The position numbers were made by a program, and so were the translations under genes. Shown here in pieces: positions 1 through 12,837 of a stretch of DNA of 64,000 bases (its first letter is position 1; each line of letters starts with the position of its first letter). Under the pieces are notes generated by a model. That model had not been told where the DNA came from. It saw only the letters and a program-made list of their open reading frames with translations, and did no database searches. Source of the stretch: Panagrolaimus kolymaensis (Eukaryota; Nematoda; Chromadorea; Rhabditida; Panagrolaimidae); NCBI GenBank assembly GCA_028622995.1, contig JAJQJQ010000084.1:310001-374000 (forward strand), written 5' to 3'.

Positions 1-3000
1 GGTATTCTAACAAAATAGGATTAAAAAGATTTTGTTTCGATATTTTTTTTCGAATTAAAAAATTATATAGAATTTTTTTCTATTATGTTTGCTTAAAAAA
101 ATAAAAAAAAATTTTTACAACTAAAAAAATTGTTTTTGGAACAAAATAGGTTTTTTCCTCAAACCTACAGTATCTGAAAATTTTATGAATGTAAAAAATA
201 TAAATATTTTCATTGCTCACCAGAAAGTTATGATAACATATATATTTTTATTGCACATTCTGCTGCATATCTTTATAATTAGTTTGTTTTTTCCAATATT
301 TTTTTTATAATTAAATTTTTTTCGAAACAAAAATGCAAAACTTTAAAAAAAAAACAAAATACACCACCCTCAATAAAATTATTAAAATTGACGCGAGAAA
401 AAAAAATGAGCTAAATTAAAAATATACTAAAAATAGAAAATATTTAATCGCAAGATATTGCATCATCGTCAATCGAAAATATTAAATCGTAAAAACAAAA
501 TGTTTTCCATTAATCAAATTTTGAAGTCAGAGAAAAAATTAAACTTTGTACGCTGGTTTCTTAATCCAAGTTTCAAACGCTTAAAAAAAAGGAAAGAAAA
601 AAAATAAGAAACCCTTAATTTAACTCGGAAAAAAAAAAGCTAAAACATAGAAAACAAACAACATTCAATTGAATTTGTGGGAGGATTCAATAAAGACAAA
701 ACCCATAAAAATGAGAAGAAAAAAATATGAAAGAAAGCTAATTTGTTTTTAACCAAAAAAATGGGAAAAATAAAAAAATATGTCATGCTTTAGCCATAGT
801 TCAATTAGTTTCAATTTTTATTTTATTTTTATTATTATTTTTTGAGTAAAGAAAGAAAAATGTGTAAACCATTTTCAACCAAAAAAAAAATAGTGAAAAA
901 CATGCGATATGTATGCGTCAGTCACTTTTTTTTTTGCTCTCACATTGTTAATGTCCTATTCATATTTTTTTTTCTGGGAAAAACTCATGTTTCTATGTTT
1001 CTTTAATAATTTGTCACTCATGGAAAAAAAGGCTCAGGACAAGCCAGAAACAAAGAATAATTTTTTTTGAGGAGGAAACTGAAACGCAGAAAATTATTAT
1101 TTTTAAGGTTTTGGAGTGATGAGTAAATCTCTCTCTGATTTGTCTCATGAGGGATGAGAGATTTGTGAGGGAAGTAGTTTTTAAAAAGAGGTACTTTTCA
1201 AAATTATTCTTAAGTGTGGTAGGTGAGGGTTGGGGACACGTTGAACTTGAAAGTTTGCACGTGAGACTTAAAACAAACGTAAGAATAATTATTTTTAAAA
1301 AAAGTCTGGAGCGCTAGTTTTTTTTTATTTCCAATAAAAATTTCTAAAAAAAATTTTATTGGGTCATGGCGCAAAGAAATCATAGTTCAATGAATTGCTT
1401 GACTCTAACACATTCAGAAATTCAAAAGAAATTTAACTAAAAAACCTGCAACTAAATGGCCAACTTTAGGACAGCATACATAAAAAATTTCTTTACTTAA
1501 ACCTATGATATATGTAAATTTAATTAACGACTCGAAGATCTACGAGGTTAGTTTTTTTTTAAATCTTTCAACTTTATTTTATTAAATTAAATTTATTAAC
1601 TTACAACGAATGAAGGTTCACCAAACATATTTCTCTAAGTTTAACGTGAGAAAGATATTAATTTTTAAAGTACTTCTTTATACGGTCAGTTGTTAAAAAT
1701 TATGAGAAAATTCAATCGAAGCTTTGTCACATTTTAAAATGAGTAATATAATTTATAAGAATTGGAACATTTATTTAATTTTCAGTAAACAAGCGACAAA
1801 TAAATTTAGACTATGATCGACTTCATAAAAAGAAACACTAAAACTTTGTAGACTTTGAGACCCAAGCAACAACAACAAAAAATAAATCTTATTTAAAAAA
1901 AGTTTCATACTCCAAAGAAGTGGAAAAGGAAGTAAGTGTATGTAAGGTTGGAGAGACCAAAAAACATAGGATTTGTTTATCCTTAAAGCAAGAAGCAACG
2001 GTTGGTTTAGTTTTGACGTGAGAAAAAAAAAAGGTTGGCTACATAAAATGTTTTTTTCAAAGATATAAACCCATATAAAATACGTCCCAAAGATTTAATG
2101 GAACACAAAAGAAAATTTATCAAACTATGAACCGAATCGAACCATGTCAAGAATTTTGTAAGTAAAAAACAAACAAACAAAAACACGAATGCGTGCAAAA
2201 AACCCAAAAAAAGAAGATTAGTTTTTAGGAAGCCGAATTTTTTTAAAAAGCGTCCAAAGAAGTTATTAATAAATTAATTAATACATTATTTTTGGGACAT
2301 CAAAATATTTTCAGCTTTTTTTTCTTTTATTTTAGACTAGACTCATTACTCAAAACTTTAAAAGAATTTGGAGAAACAAAAAAAGTGACATAAAACAATG
2401 TTTTTTTCCAATGTAAAAAAAACATTGCTATATTTTGTCACTTCAAAAACATGTTCTACTTTTTTCTATAACATCATTTATATTTATTTCATGGTTAAAT
2501 TATTTTCCTTTTTGTCCATGTGTATGATTACGTATTGACATTTGAGGATTAAAGTTTGAAAAGTGAAGGAAAAAAAAGTAGGGAAATAGGGATATGAAAA
2601 GGATAACATAGAGGTCACTAAACGACGACGACAATAAAAGGACAAAGGCAAAAAAATACATAACAAAAGTGAGCAGCTTTTATATATGTTTTTTTTGGCT
2701 TTTCCTATCATTTTTTTTTACTTCCCGATTACTCTTTAGGAGTTTTTTAACCTGGCCGTAGGAATGAATAATATAAAGACGGGATATGACGAAGTAAGCA
2801 GCGCAAGGTAAGCTGTGCTGCCCGGTGGGAACAGTCTCGACGTAAAATAAAAAAATATACTTCCATAACTCAAAAACAAAAATTAATTGACTTTATGACC
2901 TGGAACAGGAAAATGGTTAAAGGAGGCACCACGACAATACCGACCTCAATTTTCTAGCAACTTATTTTTTTATTCTTTTTTTTATTAAAGAAAAATGTTT

Positions 3001-6000
3001 CTTTTGGCTTTTCTGGAAACATAGTTGTTGCAAAAAAAAAAAAAAAACAACACAATCATAACACCCTCACTTACTCAACCATAAAAATGTCAACTAGCTC
3101 GAAGCAGAGATGTTTAAAAAAAGCAACAAAGCATTTCCATAAAAAAATTGTTACTATTTTTAAAAAGGTGTTTTCCCACTTTTTTTATTTAACCAAAATA
3201 AAAATAAGGATGCGCGTCATTGAACAAAAAATTGTATTCCCTTAACTTTTCTTTTTTGCGGAACCTTGTGTGGCACAAAAATCATACAAAGGAAAAAGCA
3301 GAGAGAAAAAAACGATAAATAACAACAAAGAAAAAAAGAGCAGGGCATGGTCGCTAAAAATTGAATCCGTTCGAAAACAAATTTAATTAGTTTATTTTTA
3401 TTTTTAAAGCACACTTTTAGAAAGGCGTCAAACCCGAAAAAGGAGAAAAATAAACGTCAAAGGAAATTGTAAAAAACGAGCTAATTTAATTTTAAAATCT
3501 TGCTTGTTTGTTGTTTCTAAAGCTTGCTCGGGTGCGTGAATATTTTCTTATCTAACTATCTATCACTAAATGAAAAAACAGATAAAAAAATTTTTCTTTT
3601 TTCTTTGTAACATAATGAAGTAGGGGAACTCCAACTACTTCTAATAAACAGAACTTTATATAAAGATTGCGACGTAGCAATCACAAACACAAGACAAGTA
3701 ACGAATGAACGAAAGACAAAAGAAAAGTCAATGAAGAGAATTTTTAGGCTGAAGCTTCTAGCTGCTTCTATTTGGCATTCAGACATAGGAAGCCAGTTCT
3801 TCATGTATCACATAAACCTCATTTCTTTTTCGCTTTAGTAAAGTAATTCTTTTTTAAGACAAATAAACCACATTTTATGATATCGAAAATTTATTATATA
3901 TAAATATTTTTCGCTTCAGAAAGTCCTGCACTATGAAAATATTTAAATTTTAGAACTTTTCTTTATATTTTTTTGAATTCCGAAAAAAATTAAGTTTTTA
4001 TTTTGTTTATTTCTTTCGTTTGTTAAGAAGTCAAAATCTCGCCATTTTGAAACATTCAATTACGAATAATAATAAAACTCTATATATTTTCTTGGTTGGT
4101 GGTTTTTTGTTTCCATAAATTATTATTATTCAAAACTTCAATTTGCGTAGGCAAAAAATAAATGCTAGGTAATATAAAAATATGTTTGATGCAAATAGCA
4201 AAAAAATTATGGTGAATTAAATTTCGGATTCACATTTTAAGTATTATTTTCAAAGAAAAAAAACACACAGAAACCGTTGTACAAAGAATTCGTTTTTTGG
4301 GGTTATTGCAACTGGAAAAAAACTCAAATTAATGAAACAATAAACGTTTTTTTTTAAATTTTGCTCCTTTTTATTTTTCCAAAACTTATTAGAGAATCTT
4401 CAGCTCTGGCATCAGAATGTATTTTATTTACTATGGAAAAATTATAAAAGTTCCAGGAACATATTTTTGTTTTGTATTTTTTGTAAGCATTAAAATGCAC
4501 GTTTTAAAAGAAGAAATAAGAAAAAACACAAACTTACCAGTTGAAATTTTCCCATAAACACATCATTTATTGGAACCAAATCCATTTTTTTCCCTGAGCT
4601 AATTTACAAAAATGCTGAAGCTCTGAAACCTTTTTTTAATTAAAACAAAACAAAATTAAATTTTTATTATTTTTTTACGAAATTTAGTAATATGTATATT
4701 AAAAACAGACAGGTAAAGCCAAGAAATAGGCGACTCAAAATTATGATATTTTTTACTAAAAACAATAAAAAATGAATATGTCGAAAATAAAAGCGGTAGA
4801 GAAAAGATAATCGGTGTTTTCCTGTCGCTAGGTTTTCATTTATTTTTTCACTTTACTTTTTTCTTTCGTTTAAACTTTTTAGGGAGTTACTTCTGCTTCC
4901 GTTTTTATTAGCATTTTTCCACTAAAAACGGCCAAGGTAAGGTAAATAAAAGCTTTAGCAACGGATTTTGAATTTTTTGAAAAAAGACAACAACAAAAAA
5001 ATATTTATCTATGATTAAAGCAAATTATTTTGTACTTACTTTACCATCGTCAGCTTTTAAAGGAGAGAAAAGAACTACGAAAATGGAAACAATTAAAAAA
5101 TTGTCTTTTTGTATTTTTTTTATCTCGAAGAAAATTTATTTTTTGTTTTAAAAAAAATATGAAATAAAAAAATAAATTGTCGATGTTTAATCCTACAAAA
5201 TTAATTACAGCAGGAAAATTATTTTTATCGCAAATTTTTTATTTATTTAATTTTTTTGATGACAAAAATAAAGTGAGAAAAAAGATAAACGGTTGAAAAG
5301 AAATTAGGAGGGATGATCTAAGATATAAGTAAAATAAAAATATTACTAAAGAAAAAATTCACTAATAACTACAACAAATTTTGCAGCGCTTTTAAATATA
5401 TAAATATACAGATACTCAATAGCTAAAAAATTTATTTAAAGTATCTTAAAAATAAGCATTTTTTGCTTGTATCTGAACTTTAACACATTAGTAATTTTCA
5501 TAATTTTATTAACAAAACGTCTTTAAAATAATTTTTTTTAAATCACAGAAAAAAGTTGTCTTTATTATTGTTTTTAGTAATTAAACCATTAAGTTTCCTT
5601 AAAAACTAACTTTAATTTTACAAGAAAAAAATTCGAAGAAAACTATCCTCTGGAGTAAGCATTGAATACATTTTTGCAGACCAAAAATAAGGTGTTTAGT
5701 TTTAAAAAGTTTAAGTTAGAACATTCAAAATTAATTGCAGAGACTGTAGTATTTAACATTTGGTTACTTTGAAAGCCATTAATGTACAGTTTACTTTTAT
5801 AATTTCATTTTCTCGGAATTTTTAAAAGGCGTTATTTTTGTTTACAAACTTTAATAATCACAGGTTTCTTAGAAATAATTATTTATAGGTGCAAAAGAAT
5901 TTTTGTTTTTGTAACCAAAAATAATAAAATGACACTTATCAACATTTATTAGTTTTAGAACAATTTAAAAAAATTAAATAATTCATTACTAAACTTTAGT

Positions 6001-6429
6001 TGTTTTTAATTTTCTAATTATGCGACACTAATAAAAATTTACTGTAGTTTTTGATTTTAGCATTTTTTTATTATAAGTTTTAAAAATTCAAACGCATTAA
6101 TTCTTCCGGAAAATTTTTCCTTTTATGCTCTGTTGTTGCTATGTATTTTTTTTCGTTCTCCATCCACTTTTTTTTCACGGAACAGAAATCAAAAAATAGA
6201 ATAAAAAAATTTAAAAAAATATGGAAATCATTATGTTTCTATTAGCAACAAAAATATATGCATTAACAATTTTTTTTAACAGAACATAAAAAAGCACCAA
6301 AGTGTAAATCCTTTTATTTTATTTTTCATTCATTCAAATTTGCTTTAGTTTTTTTTTGTTTTTGGAAAAGTGACAAAGAATAAAGATTTATTTTGTTATT
6401 GAACTTTTTATAAATTTTATATTTGAAAA
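1..6429. other. AT-rich stretch without a supported gene
   Basis: This stretch is dominated by A and T runs. Open frames here are short, Phe/Leu/Lys/Ile-rich and lack recognisable domains or paired splice signals, so I call no gene. The only compositional break is a GC-richer island at about 2751-2842, described as a finding. The last few hundred bases probably hold the promoter of the DEG/ENaC gene at 6430, but I see no convincing TATA box or trans-splice acceptor next to its ATG. Confidence 0.6.
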
Positions 6430-9400
6430 ATGCCAAAACAAAAATTTAAACAAACCATAAATGATTGGTTGGAATCAACGAGCTTGCGTCAATTACGAAA
6501 TTTACCACGAGCTAAAAATAATTTTTGGAAATGGTTTTGGATTGGTGTGTTTGCTGCTACTTTGGGTGCAGCTATTTGGCAATCGGTAACGATAATAAAA
6601 ACTTATTTTCAAGTGAGTTTTTTATTTTTAATAAAAAAATCAACCAAAAAATGAAACAAAAAAATTTGGGTTTTCATAACGAAAATTTCTGAAGTTTTTT
6701 ATAAAAATTAGTTTTAATGGAAATTGTAGCTTTTTTTGTTTGTAACTTTAAAATAACAAAATTTCAGTACAATAAAGACACAATAGTGCAATTCGACAAT
6801 GCTTACAATACTCCATTTCCGGCAGTGACGATTTGCAATTTAAATCCAATAAAAAAATCGGTTGGAAATTATATTCAAGAATTAAAAGATTTAGTAAATT
6901 AATTTTTAAAATCCCTTTTAAAAATTATAATTTATTCTTAGATGACTGCATATCGTTATTTATCATCGCTACCATATGGAAATTCTACCATTCCTATAAA
7001 TGCTAGCAGCAATGATTCAGGAGCAGCGTCTTCTACGGATTTAAGTTCTTTTTCCAAACGAAAAAAGCGTGAAACCGATGATGAAGTATTTGTTTTAAGA
7101 TACAAAAGGTACATATTTTTAGGGTTTAAACTTTAAAGTAAAATTTCTATTTCTTCCTAAAAAAATTTAGAGCTGCCTCAGATATTACAATTTCATCATT
7201 AACTTCTCCAACAGCTGATGTTTCTCAAGGAAGTTGTGTTTTTACAACTACTTCATCTACAACATCCACTAGTACTACTTCAACTTCGTCTACGTCCACA
7301 ATGACTACGACGATATTGACTTCAACGGAAATGCCAACAACCACAGTTGAGATGACATCAACTTCCATAATTCTTCCTACAACAACATTGCTAATTTCAA
7401 CATCCACAGAAGAACCGACAACAACAACCTCGACTAAAATGTTAACAACATCAACCATGATGACTGATGCCCCAACGACTTCAACAGAAATTTTGATGAC
7501 ATCGACCCCTGAAGTGGCGACCACTTCCAAACAAATTTCAACAACATCTAAAGAATTAACGACTTCGATCAAAGATTTTTCCACAACCGCAGCAATCGAA
7601 ACAACAACTCTTTTATCGACTAAAGCACCAACTTCAACTACTCAGTTAGCCGCCGCCACCACGGATAAATTAATAACAACAACGGATTCACAAACCACTC
7701 AACAAATCACTGAAGTTGTCACCAATGATGCTTCAACTACCGCAAATAAAGCTTTTACAACCACTCAAAAACTGTCAAGCACTGAACTTGCAACACGTCC
7801 AGCAGCTCCCACTACCACCAAACTTGCCACGGCCACTGAAGCTTTAACAACAACTTTAAATCCAACTACAAATTTACCCAGTACAGAAGCGATCTCCACT
7901 AAAATTGCTTCGACAAATCTTTTGCAAACGTCAACAGTTGTTATTGAAACGAGTACTTCAAAAGCAGCAGAGACAACAACCACTGCTAAATCCGCTTCCA
8001 CAACTGCTTTAATTACGATTCCAGAAAGCACAACAATATTACTTTTTTCGACAACAAATAAAGCGGCAGCTACTTCTAAATCTCCTACAACTTTAGAAGC
8101 AGCTACTACAAAACAAACAACTGCTCAAGAAATCACGACCGATGCCACTCAAAAAGCAAGTACTTCCAATATTGCAACAACAACAACTACCGATGATAAA
8201 ACTATGGCAAAAATAACTTCCAAAAATCCAACAACCATTATGTCTTCTTCGGCTGCAACACAAACAAGCAAATCTTCCTCAGATTCAGCAACATCAGTTA
8301 AGAGTAATTCTTCAATTACGAGTTCTTCGATTATTACAACAACCAAAGATTCTTCAGCTTCTTTTACTACCCGACAAAATGGAGCTTCATCAAAATCAAA
8401 TGCAAAAACAACGAATTCGGCTTCAACTTTGGCTAATAATGGTGACACTTCATCCTCTTTGCCGAGTGATGCAAGTGGGAAAACAACAGAGCAGTCAACA
8501 ACACAAAATAGTGGAAGTTCAATTATAAGCAGCACAAATAAAGAAGCATCGCTTTTAACCATCGATGGAAAAACGACCTCTGGCTTTACCTTTTCTTCCA
8601 GTAAAAGTTCGACAAATGAAAATGTAAATACTCCAACAACTTTAATTACAAAAAGCATTTCATCAACTGATTTTGCTGTTACTTCAAGTGATGATGGAGG
8701 AAGCAATGGACTAACAACAACAAGTTCATTTAATTCTAAAATGTCAACCACGGATAGCATTAATGATGGAGCAGCCACAACTAACAACATTAATTTATTT
8801 TCAACATCAACTTCTAATAACAGCGGTGGTTCAAGAAGCCCAACTTCAACTTTACTAAATTCTGAAACGCAAACAACGAAAATTAATAATGGTGATTCGG
8901 GAATTACACCTACAACTTCACCATTTACTGATGACGGTAATAGTGAGGGTAATGGTGATGGAAGCGGTAGCGGTGACCAAGGGAATGGCAGCGGAGATGG
9001 AAGTGGAAGTGGCAATGAGGATGGTAGTGGCGACGGAATAGACAATGGAAACGGTAATAGTGGAGATGGCAGTGGCGACAATGATAATGGAAGTGGTGAT
9101 GGAAATGGAGACGGAAGCGGTGATGGATTAGGCAGTGGGGATGGAGATGGAAATGGTGGAATTGATGGAGGTAGTTAATAAAAAAAGTATAATAAACTAA
9201 AAAAATGAGGAATTTTTTACAGGAGGTGATGGAAATAATGGAAATGGAAAATCTACAATTTCAGGCTTGACAGCCTCTACTCCCTTTGGAAATGGCCACA
9301 CACCAACAAAAAGCAACGATAATAATGAAAGTGAAAAATTTACAACAAAATTTAATAATGCTTCAACAACAAAATATCCATGGACAAATTTTCCTACCAC

Positions 9401-11683
9401 TAATGATATAAATAATGGTGGTTTGGGAAATACAAAAGATCCTAACGGCGGCGGCGGTAACGGTGGAAATCAAAATGGATTTTCCACATCACCATTATTT
9501 TCCGGCTCTTCTAAATCTCTAACAACAAATTTTTTAACCAACACTACTACTAATCCAAGCAATCAATTTACAACAGTTCCACCAAATTCAGGAACAACCA
9601 CGAGTGAACCCATTGTTTTTGAAGGATATACTCAAAGAGAAATAAATGCATTAGTACAAAAATATCAATTTCAACTTGGTAGTGGAATGTCTCGTGTTAC
9701 ATTAGAAAGTCAAACCCAAGATAAAATGATGTCGATTGTAAATGAAAATGCTAATGCAAGTTATTCATTGCGAGAATTGGTTATTAGTTGCGCATATAAT
9801 TTAGTTCCATGCGATTATAAAAAGTTTGTTTCAGTGCTAAAAAAATTTTAAATAGTTAAAAATATTTTTTTAGTGATTTTGTTACTTTAACCGATCCAGA
9901 TTTTGGAAATTGTTACACATATAATTATAATGCAAAACATTTGATTGTTAGAGCGGGCAAAACTTATGGACTTCGAATGATTGCTTTTAGTAATGTTAGC
10001 GAATATCTTGCAACTTCATCAAAATCTGGAATGAGAGTGGTGGTGCATAAACAAGATTTTGCTCCGTTTCCTAATACAGAAGGAATTAATGCTGGAGTTG
10101 GAACTTATGTAAATATTAATGTTCAATATGTGAGTTATAATTAATTTGAGGCAAAGGATAAAAATTGAAATTGAAATTAAAATAATTTTTTAGAATAATA
10201 TCGAGCGACTTGGTAAACCATATGGAGATTGTCATCCCGAAAATGATACTTCAGAATATATTTATCCTGGGTTTTATACTTATGAGGTAAAAATAAAAAT
10301 AAAAATGTTAAGAATCGCAAAAATATTGTCTTTCTATAAAAATAAAACAGAAATTTTGTTTATGTTTTGGCTAAAAAGAGTTGGAAATTTTCTTATCAAA
10401 ATCAAATAGAAAATTTGTAAAAGGTTTTTTTTTATTTTGAAACAAAGACTATTTTTGTAAAATATTTTTTTTCGGTCTTTGGAATGAATATTCATAGTTT
10501 TAAAAACCGCCTCCAAAAAATTTAAAAATAAAAAAAACATGCCTTTATAAATTAAATTTTTACAGGGTTGTTTTCGAACTTGTTATCAACAACAAATTAT
10601 TGATGCTTGTAATTGCGCTGATCCTCGCTTTCCTCAACCCAAAGAAGCAACTTATTCTTGGTGTGCTGTAGCGAATGCCACGTTATTTACTTGTTATGAG
10701 AATTATTTACTTACATATGGAGATTTTTCAAATGTTTCTAATTGTGAATGTTCCACGGGTTGCAGTGAGCCTGGATATAATTTGGAAGTAACCACTGCAA
10801 TTTGGCCCGGAAATATTACAAATTACACGACGCCCATGTGTTGGGGAAATTACCCAGGTACTCCAATGGATTGTTATACAGCGTACCACGAAAATGCAGT
10901 ATATATTGATGTTAGCTTTAATCGAATGGTTAATGAGCGAACTTATGAAAGACCATCGATTTCGGTAAATTTTTATATTTTATCTAAATGTAATAAGTTT
11001 TTTGAGAAAAAAAACCAAGCATTTTTACGTAAAACAATTTTTTCTAAAATCATTAATAAATTTTTTAAATTTATGAAGCCGCTTATTTTGCAACAATTCC
11101 CGTGGCACTTGCTTAAAAAGAATTTAAAAATGCATAGAAAAAGTCACTTTGTAATCATAAAAATAAAAAATAAAAACAACATGTAAATTTTTAAATTTTT
11201 TTAGAGCATGGATTTATTCCATCAAATTTCGGGCGCCATTGCTTTATGGACTGGTGTATCGATGTTAATTTTTGCAGAAATTGTTGAAGTTTTATGGTTT
11301 GGAATATTTCCACCAAATATTAGTTCAAGAGTTTCAAACATTGATAAACTCGCTGTTTCTAAAGCCAAATCTGTGGAAAATGCAAATGATTCAGGCGCTG
11401 CAGCAGCGAAGTCAAATGCTTCTAATGGTTTTTATGATTCCAATATGGCTGCCGAATATGCCAATGATGTGCCTCAACCATTTTCAAGTCAAATACCGGG
11501 AATTGGATTGATTGCAGGGTTAGGCTAATCAAGTTTTAAACTTGACTTTTATGTATATAAAATGTTTTTAGATTGCCAGCAGCAGAATATATGTCAAAAA
11601 CTTTTGGTAAAAATTTCGATAACATTGAAGATAATGGTTTCCCTGGAGCTTCAGAAATTGAACCCAAATTTTGTTTTGATTAA
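6430..11683 (+). CDS. DEG/ENaC (amiloride-sensitive) sodium channel subunit with giant mucin-like extracellular insertion
   Basis: Ten exons join in frame: 6430-6612, 6768-6893, 6942-7108, 7171-9170, 9223-9823, 9874-10129, 10194-10286, 10566-10964, 11205-11518, 11572-11683, giving about 1416 aa. TM1 is at residues 33-56. The post-TM1 signature FPAVTICNLNP is followed by a furin-like RKKR (143-146), then a Thr/Ser-rich and Gly/Ser/Asp-rich region (about 160-1000). Family motifs resume with FGNCYTYN, AGKTYGLRM, the Cys-rich GCFRTCY and CECSTGC blocks, and TM2 with the GVS selectivity filter (1292-1294). The family forms trimeric Na+ channels in the plasma membrane gated by acid, peptides or force. 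Most members have 500-800 residues, so this one is roughly twice the usual size. The N-terminal HG gating motif is replaced by RQ. I cannot assign a C. elegans orthologue. Family assignment is secure; exon borders inside the low-complexity part are less so. Confidence 0.93.
8938..9170 (+). repeat. Gly/Ser/Asp/Asn-coding short tandem repeats inside the DEG/ENaC gene
   Basis: Within exon 4, degenerate GGN-GAT/AGT/AAT codon triplets encode a run of alternating Gly with Ser, Asp or Asn. The run ends directly at the exon 4 donor and resumes for a few residues in exon 5. It follows more than 500 codons rich in ACA, ACT, TCA and TCT. Replication slippage probably varies its length. Confidence 0.8.
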
Positions 11684-11743
11684 TTTTTTTGATCGCTTTT
11701 TATATTTGTTATGACTAATATTAAAAAATACATGTATGATTTT

Positions 11744-11749
11744 AATAAA
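11744..11749 (+). terminator. Polyadenylation signal AATAAA of the DEG/ENaC gene
   Basis: A canonical AATAAA lies about 60 bases past the stop codon. In such AT-rich DNA the hexamer also arises by chance, so only its position supports it. Confidence 0.5.
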
Positions 11750-12250
11750 TATGTATTTTAATTTAAAAAAAATACAAAAGCTTTACAATTATTATGCTCG
11801 TTTTAATTGAGTTTTCACAGCAAAAAATAAAGCAGAAGTGGAACAAAGAAGCAACAACAATTAATTTAACTTTACCAAAACAAAAAAAAAACACTTTCAA
11901 AAATATTCATTCTGATTCAATGCGTTTGTTTGCAAATTTTTTTCTATTTTCTTTTTCTTTTTTTTTACAAACAAGAAGAAGAAAAATGGTGAAACATAAA
12001 AACTTCCAATATTGAAAAGATCAAATGATTCAGTTTAAAAAAAATCATTTAATTTTGTTATAAAAATCAATCTACTTTTATTTTCCTTTTTTTGTTTCTT
12101 GTTTCTATGATATTTGTGGAAAGTAATTTTGAACTTACTGTGTTTTTTCGCGGATTACAAAAATTTCTTTAATATTAAAATTGCTACCAGATCGATGATT
12201 ACCATCCATGTCGCTTTTAAGTAAAGAAGAAACATCGATGCTTACTTGCA
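11750..12250. other. Intergenic, no gene seen
   Basis: AT-rich spacer. An overlapping frame opens at an ATG at 12208 and encodes 44 residues before a stop. It overlaps the candidate at 12251 in another frame, and I could not join the two by a convincing splice. Confidence 0.4.
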
Positions 12251-12532
12251 ATGAAAGCAAGCCACTATTCGATTTTTTTGCCAAAGTTTTCCAACGTAGA
12301 AATAGAAAATTCCATAAAACCGAATTATTACATTATTGAAAATGGCAATCATGTTAAACCAACAAACTTGATAAACGAAAATTCTTCTTCACAACCTCCA
12401 ATACCGCCGCCAAGATTGTTGCAATCATTATTAGATTCTCCTGAAGCAACACACAACGGCAACCCTAGCTTTAGCATTATGATTTTAAGTGCCATTATTT
12501 TTATATACTTTATTTTATGCTTCATTTTTTGA
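12251..12532 (+). CDS. Possible small tail-anchored protein (93 aa)
   Basis: An ATG opens 93 codons with somewhat higher GC than the flanks. The product has a proline stretch (QPPIPPPR, about residues 50-57) and a hydrophobic C-terminal segment of about 20 residues (FSIMILSAIIFIYFILCFIF), which would suit a tail anchor or single-span protein. I recognise no family. No promoter or splice evidence supports it, and a second frame is open through its 5' half. It may be a short real gene, a fragment of an older gene, or chance. Confidence 0.3.
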   Translation: MKASHYSIFLPKFSNVEIENSIKPNYYIIENGNHVKPTNLINENSSSQPPIPPPRLLQSLLDSPEATHNGNPSFSIMILSAIIFIYFILCFIF

Positions 12533-12837
12533 AACATTTACTTTGTTCTTTCTTTAAAAATATTTTTTTTCTTTGTTTTTTTATGCAATCAAAAAATAAT
12601 TTATCTAAAAATAAAAGCATTCTTTTTTTTTGCAAAAATTTTTTTTTTCATTTTTCTTTTAAAATTATTAATAAAATAAAAATGCTTGGTTTCAGAAAAA
12701 TTTTAAAACTTTTCTTCCCTTTTTTAAAAAAAACAAAAATAAGTTATCGCCAAAAACATTCTCAAAATTTTTTTTACTAAAAAAAAGTTTCAAGAAAAAT
12801 AATTTAGTTTTATTTAAAAAAATTCTTGACATCAAAA

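Noticed and set aside
7225..9400. Long minus-strand open frames (Val/Ser/Leu/Pro-rich) opposite the Thr/Gly-rich part of the DEG/ENaC gene
   Set aside because: They are shadows of the repeated ACA/ACT/GGT codons on the plus strand and have no start, domain or splice context of their own.
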